From the NCBI GenBank assembly GCA_002498285.1, contig DAGU01000093.1:8720-20136 (forward strand): a stretch of 11,417 nt of DNA. Reading direction: 5' to 3'. Source of the stretch: Methanomassiliicoccus sp. UBA386 (lineage in GTDB: Archaea > Thermoplasmatota > Thermoplasmata > Methanomassiliicoccales > Methanomassiliicoccaceae). Below, in pieces: positions 5,917-11,417 of this stretch. The notes below the pieces were generated by a model, which did no database searches, was not told the origin of the DNA, and saw only the letters and a program-made list of their open reading frames with translations. The position numbers and the translations under genes were made by a program. The stretch's first letter is position 1. Each line of letters begins with the position of its first letter.

Positions 5917-6876
5917 ATGCAGACCCTTGCCGATGTGGGGGAGAAGGCCGCGGTGGCCGCCATCCTGGGCCGCCTGAAGAGCTCGACGGCGGTCGGCCCC
6001 GGGGACGACGCGGCCGCCATCGAAGTGGGAGGACGTTACGTCGTGGCGTCGACCGACATCGTCTCACGCCTCGCCCATCTCCCAGGCGCCATGGCCCCAA
6101 GGGACATCGGGTGGTTCGTGGCGGCCGTCAACCTCTCCGACGTGGCGGCCATGGGGGCGCGTCCGCTGGGCGTGCTGCTCTCCTTCTGCCTTCCGCGGGA
6201 CTATCTGTTGAGGGACCTGGAGGCGATCATGGAGGGCGCCCAAGAATGCGCCTTGTCGGTCGGCACCGAGATCCTGGGTGGAGACACCAAGGAGGGCAGG
6301 GAGCTGGTCATCGCAGGCACTGCCCTGGGCGAGGTGGGAAAGGAGCGCGTCCTTCTGCGGCGAGGCGCCAGGAAAGGAGACCTCCTCGCCGTCACTGGCA
6401 CCATGGGGCTCGCGTCGGCCGGTTTCGCGGCCGTAACCAATGGCATCAACGCACCGGAGGCGGCCGATGCGTTCATGCGCCCCAGGCCGCGCATCCGCGA
6501 GGGCATGGCGCTGTCAGCATCGGGGGCGGCCACCTCCGCCATGGACGTCACCGACGGACTGGCCTATTCCGTCCACGAACTGTCCCGCCAAAGCGGCGTC
6601 CACTTTATCGTCGACTGGGAGGCCATTCCCGTTAGGCCGGAGGTCTTGAGGATCGCCATGGCCGTGGACGGCAGTGTGGAGGACATGGTGCTCCATTACG
6701 GGGGCGATTACGAACTGCTCTTCACCATCCGGCCCGACATGCTTGACGCGGTAAAGGGCGCCCTGGGGGATGAGTTCAGCGTCATTGGCCGCGCTGAAGG
6801 TAGTGAAAACGTTTTAATGAGGGGCGGCCAGGTATCACAACTGGAGTCTCGCGGCTACGAGCACTTCATGAGGTAG
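5917..6876 (+). CDS. thiL: Thiamine-monophosphate kinase
   Basis: ThiL phosphorylates thiamine monophosphate with ATP to give thiamine diphosphate, the active cofactor. The 319-aa product has normal family length. Conserved blocks are all present: GPGDDAAAIE (27-36), ASTDIV (44-49), VNLSDVAAMGARPLG (71-85, Mg/ATP site), GGDTKEG (121-127), LAVTGTMGLASAGF (157-170), AMDVTDGL (208-215) and YGGDYELLFT (261-270). These place it in the AIRS/PurM-like superfamily, and the N-terminal GPGDDA plus the GGDT loop favour ThiL over SelD, PurM or HypE. It appears leaderless (TATA at 5889). It is followed after 4 bp by the radical SAM gene, so the two are probably co-transcribed with the endonuclease-like gene; no functional link between them is evident. 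Confidence 0.95.
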   Translation: MQTLADVGEKAAVAAILGRLKSSTAVGPGDDAAAIEVGGRYVVASTDIVSRLAHLPGAMAPRDIGWFVAAVNLSDVAAMGARPLGVLLSFCLPRDYLLRDLEAIMEGAQECALSVGTEILGGDTKEGRELVIAGTALGEVGKERVLLRRGARKGDLLAVTGTMGLASAGFAAVTNGINAPEAADAFMRPRPRIREGMALSASGAATSAMDVTDGLAYSVHELSRQSGVHFIVDWEAIPVRPEVLRIAMAVDGSVEDMVLHYGGDYELLFTIRPDMLDAVKGALGDEFSVIGRAEGSENVLMRGGQVSQLESRGYEHFMR

Positions 6877-6880
6877 ATCA

Positions 6881-7918
6881 ATGAAGGAGGCCAGGTTCTG
6901 GAAGCCGGAGGGAGACCGGATCCGTTGCCAGCTGTGCCCCCACTCCTGCGGCATCGCGCCGCTGCGGAGGGGCATCTGCGGCGTGAGGGAGAACCGCGAC
7001 GGCAGGCTGTACAGCATGAACTACGGCAAGGTGTCCTCGGCCAATGTCGATCCGGTGGAGAAGAAGCCCCTGTTCCATTTCCATCCCGGTTCCGAGGTCT
7101 TCTCGATCGGCAGCCTGGGATGCAACTTCCGCTGCCTTCATTGTCAGAACTACACGATCTCCATGGCCTCGCTGGGGGAGTTCGGGACCAGGGACATGAC
7201 GCCCGAGGAGGTCTGTGACATCGCCCTGGAGAATCGCTGCCAGGGGATAGCCTTCACGTACAACGAGCCGACCATATGGCATGAGTTCGCGTACGACGCC
7301 TGCAAGCTGGCCAAGGAACGGGGGCTGTATACCGTTTACGTCTCCAATGGCTTCATCCAGCAGGAGCCGCTCCGCGAGATCTCGACCCATCTGGATGCTA
7401 TGAACATCGACATCAAGGGCTTCACCCAGGAGTTCTACAAGGGGGTCTGCAGGGCCTCTCTGCAGCCGGTGCTGGACGCCACCACCCTGGCCCATTCCCT
7501 GGGCATCCATGTCGAGATCACGTACCTCATCATACCTGGCAAGAACGACAGCGAGAAGGAGGTCCGCGAGTTCGCGGCATGGTGCTCCGATCTCGATCCC
7601 CGCGTGCCCGTCCATTTCTCGCGGTTCCATCCAGACTATAAGATGACCGATGCTCCGCCCACTCCCATCCGCACCATGGAGATGGCCAAACGCGTCGGCG
7701 AGGAGGAGGGGCTGAAGTTCGTCTACCTGGGCAATGTGCGCATACCCCACGGCGAGGACACGTACTGCCCTAAATGCGGCGCACTGCTCATCCAGAGGGA
7801 CGGCTTCACCGTAACATCCGTGGAGCCGCGCGACGGCTGCTGTCCGCATTGCGGCGAAGGCCTCTACATGGTGCAGGCCGAGAGCAAGGCGGTGCGCCCG
7901 GAACGACCCACCGGGTGA
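6881..7918 (+). CDS. amrS: AmmeMemoRadiSam system radical SAM enzyme
   Basis: A 345-aa radical SAM protein of the PflA-like/AmrS family. The cluster motif is SLGCNFRCLHCQN (C81, C85, C88), the CX3CX2C signature that binds a [4Fe-4S] cluster and SAM. Before it, CQLCPHSCGI and GICGVR (C16, C19, C23, C33) form a conserved Cys-rich head. Further blocks are FTYNEPTIW, YVSNGF, MNIDIKGF and EITYLIIPGKND, all typical. Two CxxC knuckles near the C-terminus (CPKCGALL, CPHCGEGL) look like a zinc ribbon. The family is named for co-occurrence with AMMECR1 and Memo genes, neither of which is in this window; the substrate is not settled from sequence. GAGGT lies 6 nt before the ATG, inside the end of thiL. 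A long reverse-strand open frame here is a codon-bias shadow. Confidence 0.94.
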   Translation: MKEARFWKPEGDRIRCQLCPHSCGIAPLRRGICGVRENRDGRLYSMNYGKVSSANVDPVEKKPLFHFHPGSEVFSIGSLGCNFRCLHCQNYTISMASLGEFGTRDMTPEEVCDIALENRCQGIAFTYNEPTIWHEFAYDACKLAKERGLYTVYVSNGFIQQEPLREISTHLDAMNIDIKGFTQEFYKGVCRASLQPVLDATTLAHSLGIHVEITYLIIPGKNDSEKEVREFAAWCSDLDPRVPVHFSRFHPDYKMTDAPPTPIRTMEMAKRVGEEEGLKFVYLGNVRIPHGEDTYCPKCGALLIQRDGFTVTSVEPRDGCCPHCGEGLYMVQAESKAVRPERPTG

Positions 7919-7922
7919 TGCG

Positions 7923-8588
7923 TTGGACTTGGAGGAGCTGTCCGACAGGCTGAGCGAATGCTACGACGTCAGCGGTTGGTGGCCGGCCGGTTCTGAATGG
8001 GAGGTGATGGTCGGCGCCATCCTGGTGCAGCAGACCACGTGGGAGAGCGTCGAGAAGGTGCTCGACTCGCTCAAGGAGCGCGGAGCCATGGACGTGGGGG
8101 CCATGGCTTCCCTGCCCCTGGAGGAGCTGCAGGAGGTAGTTCGCCCTGCCGGATTTTACAGGCAGAAGGCGTCGCGCATCAAGGGCCTCGCAATTTACAT
8201 AGTGCAGGAGCACGCGTCCGATCCCAGGCGGCTGCTGGAAGGGGACGAGGATGATAGGAGGGAGGAACTGTTGGCGCAGCCAGGCATAGGCGAGGAAACC
8301 GCCGACGCCATCCTGCTGTTCGCCGGCCGCCGGCCCAGGTTCATCGCCGCCGCCTACGTGAGACGGCTGCTGAACCGTCTAGGCATTCTATCGTCCGAGG
8401 ACTATGGAGAGGTGCAGCGGTTCATGGAGGCGGAGCTGCCCCGGGACGCCGAACTGTACGTGCAGCTCTATGCCTTGATGGTCCACCACGCCCGCACCGT
8501 GTGCCGTTCCCGCCCGCGGTGCCAGGCATGCTGCCTCCGCGACCGATGTCGATTCAATGGAATAGCAGGAAGAACGGATTTCCGATGA
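7923..8588 (+). CDS. Endonuclease III-like HhH-GPD protein lacking the catalytic Asp
   Basis: A 221-aa member of the HhH-GPD DNA glycosylase superfamily, like archaeal endonuclease III/MagIII-type base-excision enzymes. The opening (SGWWPAGSEWEVMVGAILVQQTTW) matches archaeal Nth-like proteins. The helix-hairpin-helix is LLAQPGIGEETADAILL (116-132), with Glu125 where bifunctional EndoIII has its lyase Lys. The strand that usually reads V-V-D-A-Y reads FIAAAYVRR (140-148), so Ala143 replaces the catalytic Asp. The iron-sulfur loop is C194-X5-C200-X2-C203-X5-C209, one residue shorter in the first interval than the classical X6. The start is TTG 7923, with GGTGAT just upstream and overlapping the amrS stop; later ATGs would cut conserved residues. 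It may be a non-catalytic lesion binder or use altered chemistry. It overlaps the convergent peptidase gene by 35 bp. Confidence 0.9.
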   Translation: MDLEELSDRLSECYDVSGWWPAGSEWEVMVGAILVQQTTWESVEKVLDSLKERGAMDVGAMASLPLEELQEVVRPAGFYRQKASRIKGLAIYIVQEHASDPRRLLEGDEDDRREELLAQPGIGEETADAILLFAGRRPRFIAAAYVRRLLNRLGILSSEDYGEVQRFMEAELPRDAELYVQLYALMVHHARTVCRSRPRCQACCLRDRCRFNGIAGRTDFR

Positions 8589-9438
8589 AGGCCGAGATAA
8601 GCACCGAGATGGTGATTGGGACCAGGAACGGGACCTTGGGCGTTACCCACACCGCATCGGCGCCTGCTTCCCTCAGCTCCTCCAGCTCATCCGCGGCGGC
8701 ATCGGAGCTCCGGGGGAAGTAGTTCATTTTCCTTTCCCCGTCCACGATGCGCTCCATCGGCCAGACGAACTTTTTCTCAGCCTCGTCGAGGGACATGCGG
8801 TACCCGAACAGCATGGCCGGAAAACTCACGTCCCCCCTCGCGAGGTTGAGCGCCAACATGGCAAGCGGCACCGCCAGCGTGAGGAGGGCGGCATTGAACA
8901 GGATGAGCAGCGGGAAAGGCATTATGAACTCGCTCATCTCGGTCGGAAGGGCGATCAGCGGAAAAACATCCCCTTGGGGATACAAGGGGAACATGATGGC
9001 CAGCGCTATTAGCGCCTTGGCGTCTGCCCCGCCCTTGATGAGGTCGAACTGGTAGAGCAGGATGAACAGGAAGAACAGGATGGGGACGAGCAGGAGCCCC
9101 CACAGGTATGCGTCTCCATGATGTTCGAGCACCAGCCATGCGAGCGTCGCCAACGCCGCCACATACAGCAGGAGAGGGACCAGATTCAGGCCGTCCTCCA
9201 GCACCCCCTTGCGGTCCCAGAATATGTCTAGGAAGAACACCGCAATGGGGAACAGGATGAGGTAGTACGATGGATCGGCTGCGTCGAGGTGGATCTGCAC
9301 CGCCAGGAATATCATGCCGGCCACGCCCAGGACGACCCAGTATGCGTCGGACGCCTCCCGGGTCTTCCAATCGGCCCTCGATGCCAGCAGTAATATGCTG
9401 AATGCGAGAACGATCTTAGATGCGACTATCCAGTCCAT
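8554..9438 (-). CDS. Archaeal A24-family prepilin/preflagellin peptidase
   Basis: A 294-aa membrane aspartic protease expected to cleave class III signal peptides from archaeal type IV pilin-like proteins (PibD/FlaK-like). The first catalytic Asp is D23 in SRADWKTREASDAYW after the opening helix. The second is D139 in KGGADAKALIALA, the GxGD-equivalent written GGAD as in many euryarchaeal homologues. About six to eight hydrophobic segments are visible, with a soluble stretch near 220-270 (LDEAEKKFVWPMERIVDGER) and a final membrane segment (VPFLVPITISVLISAFIG). The soluble insertion plus terminal helix resembles the archaeal A24 C-terminal domain. ATG 9438 is chosen; TTTTTAC about 29 bp upstream could be its TATA element. 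No pilin gene lies nearby. The 3' end overlaps the endonuclease-like gene by 35 bp. Confidence 0.88.
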   Translation of the reverse strand: MDWIVASKIVLAFSILLLASRADWKTREASDAYWVVLGVAGMIFLAVQIHLDAADPSYYLILFPIAVFFLDIFWDRKGVLEDGLNLVPLLLYVAALATLAWLVLEHHGDAYLWGLLLVPILFFLFILLYQFDLIKGGADAKALIALAIMFPLYPQGDVFPLIALPTEMSEFIMPFPLLILFNAALLTLAVPLAMLALNLARGDVSFPAMLFGYRMSLDEAEKKFVWPMERIVDGERKMNYFPRSSDAAADELEELREAGADAVWVTPKVPFLVPITISVLISAFIGNPFFLLFH

Positions 9439-9750
9439 ATGGCCGGGCGGATGGCGTGGGGACGTAAAAACCTTGCTCGCTCCATGTCACGAAGTCGATC
9501 TCAGCCGCGCGACATGGGGGCCATAGCACCCAGAACCGCCGGATGAACCATTCATTTATACCTTGCGCCGAGGCCGATCATGCTAGGCCGTAGCACTTAT
9601 CCCTCCAATTCTGATACATTGACCATCATGCTCCGCCTACCCCCCCCGAGGCCGTGGTGGCCCTCAATGATCTAGCCCCCAGGCAGGAATAAGTCCCCTC
9701 CGGCAAGATATTTCTAAGCCATGATGGATATGACGGCTTGAGGTACGCAC
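9439..9750. other. 312-bp intergenic region between divergent genes, with an orphan TATA box
   Basis: No convincing protein gene is seen. Features: TTTTTAC on the minus strand (9464-9470) for the peptidase gene; CATTTATA at 9553-9560 on the plus strand, too far from the next gene (190 bp) to serve it; a C8 run at 9640-9647 followed by a small imperfect hairpin GAGGCC/GGCCCTC (about 9648-9666); and AAGATATTT at 9705-9713 as a likely promoter element for the nitroreductase. A 31-codon frame, 9580-9675, starts about 23 bp after the orphan TATA, but its composition is not persuasive. Confidence 0.5.
9705..9713 (+). promoter_or_regulatory. TATA-like element for the nitroreductase gene
   Basis: AAGATATTT is centred about 42 bp before ATG 9751, predicting a leader of roughly 15 nt. 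That leader would hold the GAGGT ribosome site (9740-9744), 6 nt before the ATG. Confidence 0.4.
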
Positions 9751-10251
9751 ATGGACGTTATGACGGCGATCAGGGGCAGAAAGAGCATACGCAGGTATCG
9801 TTCAAAGGAGATATCCGCCGAGGTTCTGGAGGAGGTGCTGGAGGCGGCCCGCCTCGCTCCCTCGGCAGGGAACCGTCAGGCGTGGGAGCTCATAATCGTC
9901 ACCGGCCGGGATACCAAGGAGAAGCTTGTGCCATTATGCAAGAACCAGCGGTTCGTCGGAGAGTGCTCTGCCTTCCTAGCGGCGGTGGAGGTGCCCGGCC
10001 AGAGATGGACCGTGACGGATCTCACCATCATGATGGACCACGTGACCCTGGCCGCTTACGAGAAGGGACTGGGGACCTGCTGGATAGGGGCATTTGACCA
10101 GGATGCCATCGGCCAGCTGCTGGGCGTCCCCCAGGACCGTTCGGTGGAGGTCTGCCTCACATTGGGCTATCCTGATGAGGAGCCGGCCGCACGCAGCCGC
10201 AGGTCGCCCCGGGAATTGTTCCATTGGGAACATTACGGACAAAGGAAGTAG
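9751..10251 (+). CDS. Nitroreductase family protein (FMN-dependent oxidoreductase)
   Basis: A 166-aa protein of the nitroreductase fold, normally an FMN-binding homodimer that reduces nitro compounds, quinones or flavins with NAD(P)H. The FMN phosphate-binding opening is IRGRKSIRRYRSKEIS (7-22). LEAARLAPSAGNRQAWELIIV (30-50) is the next signature. MMDHVTLAAYEKGLGTCWIGAF (94-115) matches the dimer helix and flavin-contacting GLGTCWIG loop, and LTLGYPDEEP (137-146) closes the fold. Length is that of the short archaeal and anaerobe subfamily; the physiological substrate cannot be read. GAGGT is 6 nt before ATG 9751. Just upstream a near-copy of the start region (9724-9737) ends in TGA. The following metallophosphoesterase has its own TATA-like box, so the two may not be co-transcribed. 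Confidence 0.93.
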   Translation: MDVMTAIRGRKSIRRYRSKEISAEVLEEVLEAARLAPSAGNRQAWELIIVTGRDTKEKLVPLCKNQRFVGECSAFLAAVEVPGQRWTVTDLTIMMDHVTLAAYEKGLGTCWIGAFDQDAIGQLLGVPQDRSVEVCLTLGYPDEEPAARSRRSPRELFHWEHYGQRK

Positions 10252-10324
10252 CCAGGAACGCCCCTTCTCGACGACTGGGGCATATGGGCATCGCACGGCA
10301 AGCATCGCCGCAGCCAGAATATTG

Positions 10325-10331
10325 TTTAAAT
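10325..10331 (+). promoter_or_regulatory. TATA box for the metallophosphoesterase operon
   Basis: TTTAAAT is centred 25 bp before the GTG at 10353. This supports a leaderless GTG start for the metallophosphoesterase rather than the first ATG at 10368. Confidence 0.5.
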
Positions 10332-10352
10332 CAGGCCCGCATTCAAGATGTC

Positions 10353-11084
10353 GTGTTGCTCGGTGCGATGGGTGATGCCCACGGCGGCAGGTTCCTCCGA
10401 CTTGAAGGCCTGAAGAGGGAGCTGAAGGACCTTGACCTGCTCCTCCTAGCCGGGGACATCACCGATTCGAGTGACATCAATGCTTACGGTACAGTGCTGA
10501 GGGCCATACGCAAGCGCTCTAACGCCCCCATCGTGGCGGCGTTCGGCAACGACGAGTACGAGCAGGACCGCCCAACGTTCCGGGAGAGATATGACATCAC
10601 ATTCCTGGACGACGAGAGAGTGGACATTGAGGTGGATGGGCACACGGTCCGGATAGTGGGTACGACGGGCGTGCTGGACCGTCCAACCTGGTGGCAGAGG
10701 AACAATGTACCAGGGATCCATGAGGCATACCGGAAGCGGGTGGATATCGTGGCTTCCCTTCTGGAGAGGGACGGCTGCGACGTTCTGATCCTTCTGAGCC
10801 ACTATGCCACCACCTACCGCACGCTGCGCGGCGAGACGGAGAGGGCGTTCCCGGAGATGGGCTCCCGGGCCATGGAGGCGGTGTTGCTGGACAAGCGGCC
10901 GGACCTCAGCATACATGCCCATGCCCACGGCGGGAGCCGCTTCGCCGTGGTGTCGAAGAAGCAGCGAACGCTGGACGGCGCGAGAGGTGTCCTGGTGTGG
11001 AACGTCTCGCTCCCCTTGAACAAAGGGGTCACCCGTTTCGAGATAACGGTGGGGGAGACCAACGATGTCCGAGTGCGACACTGA
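10353..11084 (+). CDS. Calcineurin-like metallophosphoesterase
   Basis: A 243-aa predicted cytosolic phosphoesterase with a two-metal active site. Motifs in order: MGDAHGG (D8, H10), LLAGDITD (D35), AFGNDEYE (N66, the GNH/D-like block), LLSHYATT (H150) and SIHAHAHGGSR (H188, H190), the full metallophos set. The substrate could be a phosphodiester or phosphoprotein and is not evident. I place the start at GTG 10353: it keeps the first beta strand (LLGAM) before DxH and lies 25 bp after a TATA box. ATG 10368 would remove that strand. The frame is open back to 10224, but that part overlaps the nitroreductase end and looks non-coding. The stop lies 20 bp inside the next gene, so the downstream repair-like gene is probably coupled. 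Confidence 0.87.
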   Translation: MLLGAMGDAHGGRFLRLEGLKRELKDLDLLLLAGDITDSSDINAYGTVLRAIRKRSNAPIVAAFGNDEYEQDRPTFRERYDITFLDDERVDIEVDGHTVRIVGTTGVLDRPTWWQRNNVPGIHEAYRKRVDIVASLLERDGCDVLILLSHYATTYRTLRGETERAFPEMGSRAMEAVLLDKRPDLSIHAHAHGGSRFAVVSKKQRTLDGARGVLVWNVSLPLNKGVTRFEITVGETNDVRVRH

Positions 11085-11417
11085 GATCGACCTTGTGAGC
11101 ATCATCCAGAGGGCGGCGTTGATGATACCAAGGGGCATGGTGTCGACGTACGGCGACATCGCCAGGGCGCTGGGCGACAGGAGGGCGGCGAGGGCGGTGG
11201 GGGATGTGCTCTCCCGCAGCGACCTACCTTCCGAGGTGCCGTCCCATCGCGTGGTATATTCCACCGGTGAGGTGGGCCGGAAGGGCAGCCCCGAGATCCG
11301 AAGGATGTTGGAAGCGGAGGGGGTGCCGTTCCGCGATGGGCGCGCGCGGTTGGAGACCGCGCGGTTCTCGGACTTTGGCATGGAGCCGGTGCTCCTCCGC
11401 CTGAAGGAGGAGCAGGA
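11065..11417 (+). CDS. Alkyltransferase-like DNA-binding domain protein (PSHR), partial
   Basis: The gene runs off the window; 117 residues are visible. They match the C-terminal DNA-binding domain of O6-alkylguanine-DNA alkyltransferases: IIQRAALMIPRGMVSTYGDIARALG (residues 13-37), then ARAVGDVL with the arginine finger R43, then VPSHRVVYSTGEVG. The acceptor Cys of PCHR is replaced by Ser60, so methyl transfer to Cys is not possible, as in alkyltransferase-like (ATL) proteins that bind lesions for excision repair. After the domain, EPVLLRLKEEQ continues in frame and could begin an endonuclease V domain, since an AGT-endonuclease V fusion is known from Ferroplasma; this is inference. ATG 11065 has GGGGGAG 8 nt upstream and overlaps the metallophosphoesterase by 20 bp. 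An 8-bp perfect hairpin lies at 11343-11363. Confidence 0.85.
   Translation, partial: MSECDTEIDLVSIIQRAALMIPRGMVSTYGDIARALGDRRAARAVGDVLSRSDLPSEVPSHRVVYSTGEVGRKGSPEIRRMLEAEGVPFRDGRARLETARFSDFGMEPVLLRLKEEQ

Noticed and set aside
6878..7849. 323-aa open frame antisense to the radical SAM gene
   Set aside because: It mirrors a gene with clear family motifs; long antisense frames are common in GC-rich DNA and no domain is recognisable.
9640..9666. C8 run plus small hairpin as an RNA gene or terminator
   Set aside because: The stem is short and bulged, and no T-run or conserved RNA fold is evident.
10446..11381. 311-aa open frame antisense to the metallophosphoesterase and alkyltransferase-like genes
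   Set aside because: It lies opposite two well-supported genes and shows no family motif.
1..11417. Mobile elements, CRISPR arrays, tRNA or rRNA
   Set aside because: No transposase or integrase motifs, no regularly spaced repeats, and no cloverleaf or rRNA-like segment were seen; gaps are too short and lack such signatures.

Overview
The window looks like the chromosome of a GC-rich archaeon. TATA-like boxes lie about 25-30 bp upstream of apparently leaderless operon-first genes. GGAGGTG-like ribosome sites precede internal genes. The gene set includes an archaeal A24 prepilin peptidase, an archaeal-type AmmeMemoRadiSam enzyme and a double-HTH Lrp-like regulator. HgcAB in a GC-rich archaeon, together with an alkyltransferase-like gene that may run into an endonuclease V domain as in Thermoplasmata, points to a Methanomassiliicoccales-type methanogen. 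That placement is inference from gene content, not a database match.

Layout. 1-1703 (+): the 3' end of proA overlaps proB (proline biosynthesis). 1713-2650 (-): a four-helix membrane protein and a flavodoxin, stop/start overlapping, convergent with proB. 2794-3702 (-): a double-HTH Lrp/AsnC-like regulator. 3703-3808: an AT-rich divergent promoter region with three tandem 9-bp repeats. 3809-5362 (+): the main find, a mercury-methylation cluster made of an AbrB-like HgcAB-associated protein (HgcC), the corrinoid membrane protein HgcA and the ferredoxin HgcB, all overlapping. 5406-5825 (+): a small four-helix membrane protein with its own promoter. 5917-8588 (+): thiL, the AmmeMemoRadiSam radical SAM gene and an endonuclease III-like gene, tightly packed. 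8554-9438 (-): prepilin peptidase, overlapping the previous gene tail to tail. 9439-9750: a 312-bp gap with an orphan TATA box. 9751-11417 (+): a nitroreductase, a metallophosphoesterase and the start of an alkyltransferase-like protein.

How it works together. HgcA should carry a methyl group on a corrinoid and pass it to Hg(II), HgcB should reduce the corrinoid, and the AbrB-like protein may regulate or assist them. The divergent Lrp-like regulator and the tandem repeats between the two promoters make a plausible local control circuit. The other genes are mostly housekeeping or DNA repair. Two of the DNA-repair genes lack a residue normally needed for catalysis: the endonuclease III homologue has Ala at the catalytic Asp, and the alkyltransferase domain has PSHR in place of PCHR. 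No tRNA, rRNA, CRISPR or insertion sequence was seen.
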